DNA of 32,172 nucleotides from an uncultured Schlesneria sp. (GCA_903840265.1 CAIMFH010000097.1:1-32172), one strand, 5' to 3'. Counted from the stretch's first letter, positions 1 to 9,186 are shown. The notes: generated from the letters alone by a model not told the origin. Numbers and translations are program-made.

Positions 1-136
1 CGCAACCCCATCTCACGATACAATGAGTCTGTGGACATGCTGAACTCTCCTCTGGAATGTCGTGCCGCTAAACACAACTCCAGGGGTGACCAGCATGTCC
101 GCTTTTTTCAACTCATCCCCCCAAATAGTCGGATGA
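1..136. other. Window edge, no recognisable gene
   Basis: I see no coding signature in any frame of this stretch. It lies just ahead of the open frame of a DUF1559 gene, where the pilin-like N-terminus ([13 protein letters not shown]-type helix, then a QQAREAARR-type segment) would be expected, but none of the three plus-strand frames encodes anything like it. An in-frame TGA at 134-136 closes the reading frame. It may be the remnant of whatever replaced the 5' end of the gene. Confidence 0.5.
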
Positions 137-1033
137 ACCAATTTTTTCGTATACCGAAAGGGCGGCACCACCGGCGGTGGCGACCCAACACGTCTAGACG
201 GAAATTACAACCGCCGATCCGGGCTTGTCTCGTTGTTGCCATACATCGATCAGGCGCCGCTGTATCAGAAGATTGATGGTGGCGACACAACGACAGCCCC
301 CAATGTTCCACGTGGCGGGGCGGCTCCCTGGAGTGGCTGGGCTGGATACAACCAGTCAATTGTTGCCTTCCGGTGCCCGACAGACCCCGGTATTCAAGTC
401 ACAAAAGGTAGCTGCAACTACGCGTTCAGCATGGGTGACTATGTCGGTGCGTCCAATCGCGATGCGACCAACGTGAACGGGTTGTTTGCTGCGAACACGT
501 GCTACGGTGTCCGTGATGTCGTAGACGGAACCAGCAACACGCTCGCGTTCAGCGAACGAGTTCAGGCAAGTTTTGGCGTCGGTGGAAAATCAACTCCTGA
601 TGTTCGCGAAGGAACGATTCTGTCCGTCGCATCGATTCAGACCAATCCTGGATCATGCCTGGCAACCGCCGCCGGACTGCGGAGCGGCAGTCGCTACACC
701 ACGGGTGCCAATATCAAGGGAAAATTCAGTTCGACCTGGTGTGACGGCCAGCCCGAAAACGTTGCGTTCCTTGCCGTGCTCGCACCGAATGGCCCGTCCT
801 GCATCAGCAACGGTGACACAAACTCCGACGGCGATATCAATTTGCTATCGGCCAGCAGCTACCACACCGGTGGCGTACACGCACTAATGGCTGACGGTGC
901 CGTCCGTTTTATCTCGGACAACGTTGACACCGGTAATTTAGGCGTCGCCAACACACTGGGTGGCAAGAGCCCGCATGGTGTCTGGGGTGCCTTGGGAACA
1001 AAGAACGGTGGCGAAGTCGTTGGCGACTTCTAA
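137..1033 (+). pseudogene. DUF1559 (H-X9-DG) protein, 5'-truncated
   Basis: The frame is open from 137 to the TAA at 1031-1033, but no convincing start codon exists; the first usable one, TTG at 233, lies inside the conserved segment LLPYIDQAPLYQKI. Upstream of 233 the same frame still reads family-like sequence (LDGNYNRRSGLVSLLPYIDQ). The middle holds the family's NYAFSMGDY and DVVDGTSNTLAFSER blocks. The C-terminus has the H-X9-DG motif (YHTGGVHALMADG). Intact DUF1559 proteins begin with a type IV pilin-like methylation helix and roughly 60-70 further residues; these are missing, and a TGA at 134-136 blocks upstream extension. I infer a decaying, 5'-truncated copy of the pseudopilin-like gene family seen intact at 2253-3065 and 3284-4318. 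An assembly error or an unrecognised upstream start is the alternative. Confidence 0.6.
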
Positions 1034-1419
1034 ACCGCCCCTCGTCACTCGCCTGCCTTCCGCTTCAGGGGCAGGGACCGCTCGAACGGCCCCTGTCCCT
1101 AAGCCATTGCATCTGCTTCAATTTCGGCAGTGCTCAGCCCAGCGGCGCTTCGCACCACGATCCGATCGATCGATTGCACTCAGCGACCCTCGATCGAGAA
1201 TCGCAAAGACCTCATTTTTCGTCCTGCGGTGCGTCGTCCGCGGACGGATGAAGACGGCCGTTCCCTCCGAAGTTCTGCAGCGATTACGTCTTCATCAAAA
1301 TGACTCCTCCAAAGTCATCTCGATCATGCGGTCACGAACGGGCTGGACAAGACCATCTCACCAGTTCATGATCGCCAACTCGGAATGGGACGGTTCGGAG
1401 CGGAAGGTCAGCCAAGACG
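1034..1419. other. Intergenic region, no gene seen
   Basis: The 386 bases between the truncated DUF1559 gene and the leucine-rich-repeat gene hold no supported gene. A strong hairpin sits near the left end at 1068-1099. Open frames crossing this stretch are arginine-rich, low-complexity translations without domain features. The promoter of the downstream gene is presumably here, but I cannot pick convincing -35/-10 boxes. Confidence 0.6.
1068..1099 (+). terminator. Strong hairpin after the truncated DUF1559 gene
   Basis: Bases 1068-1080 pair with 1087-1099 around the 6-base loop CTCGAA, giving a 13-bp GC-rich stem with one A-C mismatch and one G-T pair. It lies 34 bases after the stop codon. 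There is no T-run behind it, so it is either an imperfect terminator or a dispersed intergenic hairpin. Confidence 0.5.
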
Positions 1420-2259
1420 ATGGACGCGAGTCACAGCGAATCAGCAATCACGCCGCCGCGAACTCGCAGAACTTGGCTGTGGATTGTCGGGGTGACCAGT
1501 CAACTCGTGCTGATTTGTGTGCTGGGCCTTACTGTTCCGCCTTACTGGCGTGAACGACGGATCACCAGTTCGCTGGAAACTTACGGTGGGAAAGTCGAAT
1601 TTGCGGAGCGGGGACCAAACTGGATTCCAGAATTCGTGCGGAAGGCCATTCCCCTTGGCTACCGCATTCAAGCGGTTCGGCTTTCGGGGCGGGAAATCAA
1701 TGCTGATTTGATCGCACTACTGTGGTCGCTGCCGAACTTGGAGCGGTTGTACCTGGATCATACTCGTGTCACTGATGCCGAACTGAGTCAACTGAGCCGA
1801 CTCAGTCATCTGGAGTGGTTGGCACTCAATGATACGCCAATCACCGATGCCGGGCTGACGCACCTCGCACGGTTGACGCAACTCCGGTTGCTGACACTCG
1901 ACAACACTTCAATTACGAATGCGGGGCTCGCACACATTCGCGGCCTGAAAAATCTGGAGCGGCTGGGATTGGCTCAGACAGGTGTGTCGACTGACGGAAT
2001 GCAAAGCCTGCAGTACCTGACAAGACTGAAACGTCTGGATCTGAGTAAGACCGCAATCACCGATGCCGGGTTAATTCCACTGGTCGATCTAAAAGAGTTG
2101 GCAATCCTCGACCTCAGCCGCACTGGCGTGACGGATCGCGGCCTGGAAACTCTCGTGCGACTGACAAATCTGAAATCGCTGAACCTCGAAGAGACCGAGG
2201 TCACTGCCGCAGGTAAGGCTTCCTTCCGCATCGAGATACTCGGCTGCGAAGTTCAATAA
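1420..2259 (+). CDS. Membrane-anchored leucine-rich-repeat protein
   Basis: This 279-residue protein starts with a short basic cytoplasmic tail (RTRR, about residues 14-17) and one transmembrane helix at about 19-39, followed by a linker to about residue 85. The rest is a run of about seven leucine-rich repeats of roughly 24 residues, with recurring units such as [16 protein letters not shown] and [16 protein letters not shown]. This is the TDAGL-type repeat common in planctomycete LRR proteins. The topology suggests a single-pass protein with the repeat domain outside the cytoplasm, probably binding another protein; the ligand is unknown. ATG at 1420 is preceded by GGAAGG at a rather long spacing. 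The stop region overlaps that of the convergent DUF1559 gene by 7 bases. Confidence 0.88.
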   Translation: MDASHSESAITPPRTRRTWLWIVGVTSQLVLICVLGLTVPPYWRERRITSSLETYGGKVEFAERGPNWIPEFVRKAIPLGYRIQAVRLSGREINADLIALLWSLPNLERLYLDHTRVTDAELSQLSRLSHLEWLALNDTPITDAGLTHLARLTQLRLLTLDNTSITNAGLAHIRGLKNLERLGLAQTGVSTDGMQSLQYLTRLKRLDLSKTAITDAGLIPLVDLKELAILDLSRTGVTDRGLETLVRLTNLKSLNLEETEVTAAGKASFRIEILGCEVQ

Positions 2260-3065
2260 GGATAGCTGCCGTCGGTGGTCAGCACCTGCTTGTCGGGATA
2301 CGTGTCGATGATCGCGGCATCGAAACTCATCGCCTTCGCATGCCCGTCCATGTACAGATAGTTGGCCGCTCCATTGTGGCGACCGAATGCCATCCACGGC
2401 TTGATGATCCCGGTCCCCAGCCAGATGTCATAGTCATCCTGTCGAGGGTCGTCGCCCGTGGGCGGAGTGAACGCCGCGGCATGTCTTTCGGAGAAGCAGA
2501 TGATGTTCGACAGACCGACTTCGACCTGAAATCGCGGAAACGTCCAGAAGCCGTAGCGCCGCGACTTATGACTGAGCAGCGAATTCATCAGGTAACTGGT
2601 CCGATGCGAAACGCCAGCGATATCTCCCGAGTCGGGATCTACAAACGGAGCAACGGATGACGTATCGGTCAGACACCGATAAATCGCATTGCTGGCGACG
2701 TTGACTCCGCCATGTGCAACACTTTCGTCAGACTCCGCCGCACTGCCGACAAACGGCATCAGCTTGTCAGCCCAGTAGATCTCGGCAAATGAATCTGCTG
2801 AACCACTGAAGGCGATCACATCAGCATCGTAAGGGTGATGCAGGAAAAACTTCCCATTGTTCACTTCATAATACTGATGCACCGCCAGTCCGATTTGGCG
2901 CAGATGAGATAGACAATCCATGCGCCGTGCGGCTTCTCGAGCCTGCTGCACCGCTGGCAGCAGTAGTGCGACAAGCAACGCGATGATGGCGATGACGACT
3001 AGCAATTCGATCAGTGTAAACGCACTTCGCGTCGCGGATGGAGTTGTTTGTTGCGATCGAACCAT
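2253..3065 (-). CDS. DUF1559 prepilin-type N-terminal domain protein
   Basis: The 270-residue protein has an N-terminal type IV pilin-like signal ([17 protein letters not shown], about residues 15-31) followed by [17 protein letters not shown], then the DUF1559 body, and a C-terminal H-X9-DG motif ([12 protein letters not shown]). The prepilin-type segment predicts processing by a prepilin peptidase and a membrane-inserted hydrophobic helix with the globular part outside. DUF1559 proteins are present in dozens to hundreds of copies in planctomycete genomes and may be pseudopilin-like surface components; the exact role is unproven. The ATG at 3065 has AAGAGGG upstream. It is divergent from the DUF1559 gene at 3284, with about 218 bases between them, and it ends in the 3' end of the LRR gene. 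Confidence 0.92.
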   Translation of the reverse strand: MVRSQQTTPSATRSAFTLIELLVVIAIIALLVALLLPAVQQAREAARRMDCLSHLRQIGLAVHQYYEVNNGKFFLHHPYDADVIAFSGSADSFAEIYWADKLMPFVGSAAESDESVAHGGVNVASNAIYRCLTDTSSVAPFVDPDSGDIAGVSHRTSYLMNSLLSHKSRRYGFWTFPRFQVEVGLSNIICFSERHAAAFTPPTGDDPRQDDYDIWLGTGIIKPWMAFGRHNGAANYLYMDGHAKAMSFDAAIIDTYPDKQVLTTDGSYPY

Positions 3066-3283
3066 GACTGCCCTCTTTCGAATGACTCACTAGGCCGCAA
3101 AAGAATGGCACCATGCCGACAGGAATTCAACTCCAGTCGGAAACGGAAAATCGGGATGATCCGAAACGCAGTGACTGCGTTCAGTGCCAACAAACTAGCA
3201 CCGTTGACATTCGGTCTCACAAAAGTCAACTTGTCTCGTTCTGATCAAAGTCAGATTGTTCTCCCCTGGCGAAAGACACGATC

Positions 3284-4318
3284 ATGTCACGATCGACTCA
3301 CCGCAGGCCTCGATCGGCATTCGCTCTTATTGAGTTGCTGGTGGTCATTGCCATCATTGCGGTCCTGATCGCGTTACTGCTTCCCGCGGTGCAACAGGCT
3401 CGCGAAGCCGCTCGGCGAACGCAGTGCAAGAATCAGCTCAAACAACTTGGGCTGGCGATTCACAACTACGAAGCGACGATGGGAAATCTCCCACCGACCG
3501 CGGTTGTGATCAAGCAGGCGGACGGCTCGCTGTGGACGAGCTATCTGGGGCCGCACGGTCGCATTCTCCCTTATCTCGATCAGGGCAATACTTACAATGC
3601 GATCAACGTCAACCTGGCCTATGGAGACTTGGCCAATCTTCCTTCTGTGTCGCATGTCACGGGACTGTTCTTGTGTCCCAGTGAACCGCAGACGATGCCC
3701 GTGCTGAATGCGTCATTCGGAACAATCGGTGGCGTCAACTACGGGTTCAGCATGGGCGATTGGTATGTATGGGCGGGTCCGAACGGCGGTCCCCTGACTG
3801 GATCCGCGTTCGGAGTGAACCTTAGCCGCCGGATGGGCGATTTCACGGATGGACTCAGCAACACCTTGCTAATGTCTGAGGTCAAGAATTATCAACCCTA
3901 CATTCGCGATTGTGGTTCGCTATCGAGTATTCACGATCCGAATACCATTCCGCCTCCAACCGCCGATCCGTTGAGCGTCGCGCCCGAGTACAATTCCTCG
4001 GGTTGCACATTCCTGTTGAACGCCCATTCCCAATGGGCCGAATTGACCGTGCATCACAACGGCTTCACCACCGCCTGGCCACCTAACAAGGTCACTCCTG
4101 GCGGACCAGGCATGACGACTCCTGACGTGGATCTAAACAGTCAGCGCGAGCGAATCGGCGGACCGACCTACGCGGCCGTCACCTCGCGCAGCTATCACTT
4201 CGGCGGAGTTCATTCGCTGTTCGGTGACGGCACCGTGCGGTTCGTTTCCACGAATATCGACGGTTTCCTGTGGCGCAGCCTGGGAACGGTTGCCGGCGGT
4301 GAAGTCGCCTCGTACTGA
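3284..4318 (+). CDS. DUF1559 prepilin-type N-terminal domain protein
   Basis: This 344-residue member of the family has the pilin-like helix at about residues 12-30, followed by [23 protein letters not shown]-type sequence, the NYGFSMGDW and MGDFTDGLSNTLLMSE blocks, and the H-X9-DG motif YHFGGVHSLFGDG near the end. The usual prepilin FTLIE reads FALIE here; the Glu at position +5 of the mature form, important in type IV pilins, is kept. It is probably exported and membrane-anchored by the pilin-type helix. ATG at 3284 is supported by the position of the leader. A small lipoprotein gene begins about 15 bases after its stop, so the two are very likely cotranscribed, possibly with the gene at 4723. 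Confidence 0.93.
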   Translation: MSRSTHRRPRSAFALIELLVVIAIIAVLIALLLPAVQQAREAARRTQCKNQLKQLGLAIHNYEATMGNLPPTAVVIKQADGSLWTSYLGPHGRILPYLDQGNTYNAINVNLAYGDLANLPSVSHVTGLFLCPSEPQTMPVLNASFGTIGGVNYGFSMGDWYVWAGPNGGPLTGSAFGVNLSRRMGDFTDGLSNTLLMSEVKNYQPYIRDCGSLSSIHDPNTIPPPTADPLSVAPEYNSSGCTFLLNAHSQWAELTVHHNGFTTAWPPNKVTPGGPGMTTPDVDLNSQRERIGGPTYAAVTSRSYHFGGVHSLFGDGTVRFVSTNIDGFLWRSLGTVAGGEVASY

Positions 4319-4333
4319 GAAAGCGAGTTGCCG

Positions 4334-4714
4334 ATGTGGGCCAAGCTGATCACTGTGATGTGTATCGCCCTGATCGCGCTGGTCGGTTGTGGCTGGCTGG
4401 CCGGATCGAAACTCTCTGAAGAAGAAGTGGAGCAATCCCAGCGTGTTCTGATCAGCGTTCTGGAGGCTTGGAAGACGGGACAAGCCCACACTTTATCAGC
4501 GCAGACTCCACCGATCCGATTTCAGGACGACGACTACATGGCCGGTTGGCAACTGGTCGGCTATCAACTGGTCAACCCGAACCAAGTGATCCAGAGCTTC
4601 CGTGACGTGCCGGTTCAGGTCAATCTGATCGACAGGCAGGGAAAGCCGCTTCAAAAGACCGTCACCTTTCAAGTCGGACTCGATCCCATCACCGTGCAGC
4701 GCAGCGACAATTGA
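4334..4714 (+). CDS. Small putative lipoprotein downstream of DUF1559
   Basis: The protein is 126 residues from ATG 4334. A TTG six bases upstream is also in frame, but the ATG gives a normal signal peptide and has a purine-rich AGAAAGCGAG stretch in front. The N-terminus is a lipoprotein signal with lipobox LVGC, putting the acylated cysteine at residue 19, so the mature protein should be anchored to a membrane by lipid. The remaining 107 residues (LSEEEVEQSQRVLISVLEAW and onward) look like a small globular domain. Short lipoproteins of this kind often follow DUF1559 genes in planctomycetes. The stop codon nearly abuts the next start (4723), which supports an operon with both neighbours. Function is unknown. 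Confidence 0.78.
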   Translation: MWAKLITVMCIALIALVGCGWLAGSKLSEEEVEQSQRVLISVLEAWKTGQAHTLSAQTPPIRFQDDDYMAGWQLVGYQLVNPNQVIQSFRDVPVQVNLIDRQGKPLQKTVTFQVGLDPITVQRSDN

Positions 4715-4722
4715 GGAACAAC

Positions 4723-6447
4723 ATGATTTGTGCAGACGCAGTTGAACAAGTGGCCTCACGCAGAGGCGCCAAGCTCGCATCGATCACAGTCAATTCTGCA
4801 TCTCCGCGAACTTTATGCCCCTGCGTGAGGCCGACTTTCTTTTTGCTCATGTTCTGTCTCACCGCGAGCCTTGCTCAGTCGGCAGAGAAAACGAGCGAAC
4901 GAAAATGGGATTTCGAAACGGAGACCGCCGGTCAACCTGCAAGCGGCTTTCGTACTGCCGTCGGCAAGTGGACCGTCGCCCAGGATGGTAAGAATCGAGT
5001 GCTCGCCCAGACGGCGGAGAATGCAGACGCCGTGTTCAACGTCATTCTGCGGACGGACATCCTGTATTCCGATGTCGAACTGAGCGTCCGGCTGAAAGCG
5101 AACAAGGGGATCGTCGACCAGGGTGGCGGCGTCATCTGGCGGGCCAAGAATGTGAAAACCTACTATATCGCTCGCTACAACCCGTTGGAAGATTCCTTCC
5201 GCGTGTACAAGGTTGTCGACGGCAAGCGATTCCAATTGGGCAGTGTCAAAGTCACTGGCGACACCGAGTGGCATACCCTGAAGGTCACCATGAAGGCGAA
5301 CAAAATCGTCTGCACGCTGGACGACAAATTGCAGATGGAGGCTGAGGACAACTCGATCCGTGGTTACGGACGAGTCGGTCTCTGGTGCAAGTCTGACGCT
5401 CAGACGTATTTCGATGATCTGACGGCGAAGGGCGAGACGATCATTCCGAAACCAACTGAACCGCCACAAGAAACTAAAGAGTTTGAGATCAAAGGGAATC
5501 GCCCCTATCTCGGTGGACACGAAGTCGATCTATGGGGCCTGCGCTGCGGCAATGCGTTCTTTAGCGATGCCGTGACGGAACGGTTCATTCGCAACTTCGA
5601 TAACATGAACGCACACGGCATCAACATGGTGGGTGCTTTTATCCAAGGTGTGAATGCAGGCTATCCTGACGGTGATGCCGGGTTGAATGGTTTCACTCGT
5701 CACGGCGACATCCTGCCCGAGATGAAGCGGCGAATCGAATGGTTCGTGCGAGAAGCCGACAAACGCGGCATGGTCGTGATGATCGGCGTGATGGCTCCGC
5801 GCAAAGATCAGGACTTCTACGCCGAAGAAGACCTGAAGAATGCCGTCGAACAGACTGCACAGTTCCTGAAAGAGAAGAAACTACACAACATCTTCGTCAA
5901 CCTGTGCGACGAATTTAACCATCCCCTTCGAGCCGACAAGTTAATGGTTCGCGAACCTGAGGGCGAAAAAAAGAAGGCGATGATCACGGGTTGGTTCAAG
6001 GCGATCGCACCGGATATCGAAGCTGGGATAGGGCCTCACTGGAAGTCAGGCACCGGTGACACCTATCCTGGCATGGATGTGCGCATCATCCAAAAAGGAA
6101 TGGCGATTCCCAAGGAAGGTTTCGTGGTCAACGCTGAGCCGATTCGCGAGGACTATTTCAACAACGACGGCATCTTTAACGCCACGAACATCGAAACGAT
6201 CTTCACGAATTGTCGCAACTACCTGGACGCCCCGCACGCGGTCTTCATGTTGCATTCGGGTTATGTCCAGGGAATCACGGGCTACAGCGGAACAGCACCG
6301 CATGCTGAAATGGGCGGCTACGGAACCGGCCCCAATGATCGCGGTATTCGCTTCTATTACGAATGGGTCCGCGACAACGTCGGTCGCTGGGAATATCCCA
6401 ATCACGTGCCAGCGGCTGAGTTTTCAACGTTTGGCGTCGACCAGTGA
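4723..6447 (+). CDS. Secreted LamG/DUF1080-like plus TIM-barrel-like protein
   Basis: This 574-residue protein has an unusually long N-region before its hydrophobic export segment (TFFLLMFCLTASLAQSA, about residues 38-54). Residues of about 60-240 resemble the concanavalin-like fold of DUF1080/LamG proteins (KWDFETETAGQPASGF, then GYGRVGLWCKSDAQTYFDDL). Residues of about 255-574 look like a glycoside-hydrolase-type TIM barrel (MNAHGINMVGAFIQG, RRIEWFVREADKRGMVVMIG, IFVNLCDEFNHP). The Glu in CDEFNHP and the Glu in NAEPIRED are candidate catalytic acids by position, which is inference. I cannot assign a GH family. ATG 4723 has GAGGA six bases before it; the alternative TTG at 4711 overlaps the previous stop. 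It is probably a periplasmic or secreted polysaccharide-active enzyme. Confidence 0.8.
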   Translation: MICADAVEQVASRRGAKLASITVNSASPRTLCPCVRPTFFLLMFCLTASLAQSAEKTSERKWDFETETAGQPASGFRTAVGKWTVAQDGKNRVLAQTAENADAVFNVILRTDILYSDVELSVRLKANKGIVDQGGGVIWRAKNVKTYYIARYNPLEDSFRVYKVVDGKRFQLGSVKVTGDTEWHTLKVTMKANKIVCTLDDKLQMEAEDNSIRGYGRVGLWCKSDAQTYFDDLTAKGETIIPKPTEPPQETKEFEIKGNRPYLGGHEVDLWGLRCGNAFFSDAVTERFIRNFDNMNAHGINMVGAFIQGVNAGYPDGDAGLNGFTRHGDILPEMKRRIEWFVREADKRGMVVMIGVMAPRKDQDFYAEEDLKNAVEQTAQFLKEKKLHNIFVNLCDEFNHPLRADKLMVREPEGEKKKAMITGWFKAIAPDIEAGIGPHWKSGTGDTYPGMDVRIIQKGMAIPKEGFVVNAEPIREDYFNNDGIFNATNIETIFTNCRNYLDAPHAVFMLHSGYVQGITGYSGTAPHAEMGGYGTGPNDRGIRFYYEWVRDNVGRWEYPNHVPAAEFSTFGVDQ

Positions 6448-6452
6448 AATCG

Positions 6453-6516
6453 CATAGGTCCCATTCGTCCTACAAGTCCTATCGAAATGGGACAAACACG
6501 ACGAATGGGACCTATG
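6453..6516. repeat. Perfect 17-bp inverted repeat between convergent genes
   Basis: Bases 6453-6469 (CATAGGTCCCATTCGTC) are the exact reverse complement of 6500-6516, with a 30-base spacer that itself repeats pieces of the arms (TCCTA, AATGGGAC). It sits between the convergent stops at 6447 and 6532. It could act as a two-way transcription terminator, or be one copy of a dispersed intergenic repeat. There is no strong T-run. Confidence 0.75.
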
Positions 6517-6531
6517 ATAGGCCGCCATGAC

Positions 6532-8559
6532 CTAGGCCCTTAAGGTCGCCCCCAGCGTACTCTGACAGGCGGCGATGACCGATTGCTGGGCCGCTTCCAC
6601 TTCTTCGCTGGTCAGCGTTCGTTCCGGCGATCGATACATCAGCGTCACCAGGTAACTTTTCTTTCCTTCCGGAATCTGTTTCCCGCGGTACTGTCCGCCG
6701 AAACCAATCGACTCCAACAAGGGCCCGGCCGCTTTGCGGACAACAGCATCCAGATCATTCCAGGTCACTGGGTCGTCCAGCACAAAGTTCAGATCGCGAG
6801 CTGATCCTTGATACTGTGGTAACGGCTTGAATTTCGGAACCATGTCGGCGACGGATTCCAATACCGACAGATCAAGTTCAGCCACTGTCACCGGATCTCG
6901 CAGGTCCAGTTGGTTGCCAACCGCCCGATCAAGTTCCCCCAGCCAACCCCAGAACTGGCCGTTCAACAGCAATTCCGCACCACGCCCCGCGGTGAACTGC
7001 GCGATTGATGACGGGCGAGCGTGAACGGTGGCCGAGGGATTCACTCGCGCCGCCAGTTCTTCCACAACCCCCTTCACTTCTGCGAATGACTTTCCGCTCA
7101 CGAAGCCGATCATGGTCGGTTCCGACTGCACTTGTGGCAGCGTCTTGTCTGCGGACAAATGCACCGTCGCGATCTCGAACAACTGCGCTCCGAAAGTTCC
7201 TCGCCGTTCATTCGACCGCCGTGACCCCAGCAGGCTGGGGATCAGCGTTTGTCGCAACAGACTTGTCTCGCGGAAATCGGAATGATCAATCGCCAGCGGC
7301 GCGACATCGCCACGCGGGCGGAACAAGCCGTGCTCACGTTCGCTCACTAGGGAGACAGTGATTGCTTCGTAGTACCCTGCCCCGGTCAGCGTACTCCGCA
7401 CGCGATCAACAACGCGATCGCGATGCGATTTGTGGCTGAGGCACAGCGGGACATTGGTGTCGGACGGGAGGTTATCATATCCGTGGATACGAGCCACTTC
7501 TTCAATCAAGTCGATTTCGCGAGACAAGTCGCGTCGATTTGAAGGAGCAATGAACGAAGCCGTTTCAGCAGTCGTATTTTCAACTTGCTTCAAACCCAGG
7601 GCCAGTAAGATCCGGATCGCTTCGTCGCTCGGTATCTTGATGCCCAAGACACGTTCAATCTGTGCGAATCGCAGCGTGATCGGTGTCGTGTTTGCCGTGG
7701 GTTGAACCCCCGCCGAGACAACGCCGTCCAGCAGTTCACCCCCGGCCAATTCCAAAATCAACTCACAGCAGCGGCGGCTGGCCCACTCTGGCCCCAGCGG
7801 ATCGAGAGCTCGTTCGAACCGGTACGAGGCGTCACTATGCAGTTTCAATCGGCGCGACGTATTACGAATCGAAAGCGGAGCGAACAACGCGGCTTCAATC
7901 AAGACGTTCTTCGTAGATGTCGTGATCTCGGTTTCCGCGCCACCCATCACTCCGGCCAGTGCGACAGGATGATCGGCGTCGGCGATGACACACGTGTCCG
8001 TCGCCAGCACATATTCCTTGTGATCGATCGCCTGCAGCTTCTCGCCAGCTTTGGAGCGTCGGACGACGATTCGCTGGCCATGCAGCCGATCCATGTCAAA
8101 CGCATGCAGCGGCTGACCGCACTCCATTAGCACATAGTTGGTGATATCAACGATGTTGTTGACACAGGCGATACCAACCGTCTGCAGGCGGCGCTGTATC
8201 CACGCGGGGCTCGGTCCCACTTTCACTCCGCGAATGACGCGAGCGTGATACTGCGAGCAGAGGTCCGGGCACTCGATAGCGACCGATGTGACCGAAGCGA
8301 CTGGAGTCTTGTTCGTCTTGGGTGCCGCCGCCGGAACCGTCATCGGCACGTCATAGACAACGGCCGCTTCGCGAGCGATCCCAAGATGCCCCAGGCAATC
8401 AGGTCGATTGCTGGTGACTTCGAAGTCGATGCAAGTATCACCGTCGACATCGCGGCATTCTTCGAGATTCAAACCGGTCATCGTCAGGCGGTCGGCCAAC
8501 ACTTCGGCCGAAACGTCGACTGCCACGTACTGCTTCAACCAATCCCAACTGACAAGCAT
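6532..8559 (-). CDS. pheT: Phenylalanyl-tRNA synthetase beta subunit
   Basis: The 675-residue protein is the beta chain of the alpha2-beta2 enzyme that charges tRNA-Phe with phenylalanine in the cytoplasm. It begins MLVSWDWLKQYV and reaches the conserved NRPDCLG block by about residue 51. Then follow the B3/B4 editing domain (VDITNYVLMECGQPLHAFD), the B5 domain (about 285-360, with EEVARIHGYDNLP), the catalytic-like core, and a C-terminal ferredoxin-fold anticodon-binding domain from about 581 (SARDLNFVL through to the end). The EMAP/tRNA-binding domain that E. coli-type PheT carries between the first strand and NRxDCL is absent, which explains the shorter length. The start at 8559 was chosen because it matches the family N-terminus; an upstream in-frame start adds six residues. 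No pheS is adjacent. Confidence 0.97.
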   Translation of the reverse strand: MLVSWDWLKQYVAVDVSAEVLADRLTMTGLNLEECRDVDGDTCIDFEVTSNRPDCLGHLGIAREAAVVYDVPMTVPAAAPKTNKTPVASVTSVAIECPDLCSQYHARVIRGVKVGPSPAWIQRRLQTVGIACVNNIVDITNYVLMECGQPLHAFDMDRLHGQRIVVRRSKAGEKLQAIDHKEYVLATDTCVIADADHPVALAGVMGGAETEITTSTKNVLIEAALFAPLSIRNTSRRLKLHSDASYRFERALDPLGPEWASRRCCELILELAGGELLDGVVSAGVQPTANTTPITLRFAQIERVLGIKIPSDEAIRILLALGLKQVENTTAETASFIAPSNRRDLSREIDLIEEVARIHGYDNLPSDTNVPLCLSHKSHRDRVVDRVRSTLTGAGYYEAITVSLVSEREHGLFRPRGDVAPLAIDHSDFRETSLLRQTLIPSLLGSRRSNERRGTFGAQLFEIATVHLSADKTLPQVQSEPTMIGFVSGKSFAEVKGVVEELAARVNPSATVHARPSSIAQFTAGRGAELLLNGQFWGWLGELDRAVGNQLDLRDPVTVAELDLSVLESVADMVPKFKPLPQYQGSARDLNFVLDDPVTWNDLDAVVRKAAGPLLESIGFGGQYRGKQIPEGKKSYLVTLMYRSPERTLTSEEVEAAQQSVIAACQSTLGATLRA

Positions 8560-8814
8560 GTTCAGACCACCACACAATCGGACTGTTCAGAAAAAATCTC
8601 GAACCCGTACTGTAAACGGACCGCCCGGAAGGCGGAAGGGTTCGGGATCTCCGGTTTGGTGCTAAACGTTTATCGAGAAAAGTCGCTCCGTCTTCCCATT
8701 CGGCCCGTTCGCAGCCAAAATCTAAGGGACATCCAACAGATTTGCTGCAGAACATGCTCTCCGATAGTTGGCGTTCAGCGATCCGGGACTATGCGATCAC
8801 TCGAAAGGAACACC

Positions 8815-9186
8815 ATGGGATTTATCGATCTCAGCGAATATGAACCTATTTCGCCCGTGCCTGGCTGCCGCATGCGGACTCCGTTTGGTCAGAACCTGAT
8901 GCTGTCGTACCTGGAAATGGACGACGGCGCCGAAGTCCCCCTGCATCATCACCCGCACGAACAAGGTGGAATCCTGATCTCGGGCCGCGTGCAACTGACG
9001 ATCGGCGATGAGACTCGCATCGTCGAAGCGGGTTCGCTCTTCCTGATACCGCCAAACGTGCCTCATCGCGCGGTCGCAGTGGGAGGGCCGGCGCGAGTCC
9101 TCGATGTCTTCAGTCCGGTCCGCGAGGATTACGCCGAAATGGCGAACCGATACATTCCGCCCCTCCCCACTTCGAATCGTTCGTAA
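8815..9186 (+). CDS. Small single-domain cupin protein
   Basis: The 123-residue protein is one cupin beta-barrel. Motif 1 is HHHPHEQGGILISG (His44, His46, His48 and Glu49 are possible metal ligands) and motif 2 is LIPPNVPHRAV with His84. Such small cupins bind a metal and act as enzymes or sensors; one related group is pectin-degradation-type cupins (KdgF-like), so a role in sugar metabolism is possible but not shown. GAAAGGA at 8803-8809 is well spaced for ATG 8815; an in-frame ATG at 8791 would add eight residues but lacks such a site. The long upstream extension of this frame runs antisense to pheT and is not coding. It is divergent from pheT. Confidence 0.87.
   Translation: MGFIDLSEYEPISPVPGCRMRTPFGQNLMLSYLEMDDGAEVPLHHHPHEQGGILISGRVQLTIGDETRIVEAGSLFLIPPNVPHRAVAVGGPARVLDVFSPVREDYAEMANRYIPPLPTSNRS

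Noticed and set aside
960-1553. 197-codon plus-strand frame bridging the DUF1559 and LRR genes
   Set aside because: It overlaps the ends of two real genes in another frame and has low-complexity, Arg/Ser-rich content.
4813-5520. 235-codon minus-strand frame opposite the TIM-barrel gene
   Set aside because: Mirror of a strongly coding plus-strand gene; no motifs.
8245-8814. Long upstream extension of the cupin reading frame
   Set aside because: It runs antisense to pheT and translates to arginine-rich nonsense; the ribosome site and cupin fold both place the start at 8815.
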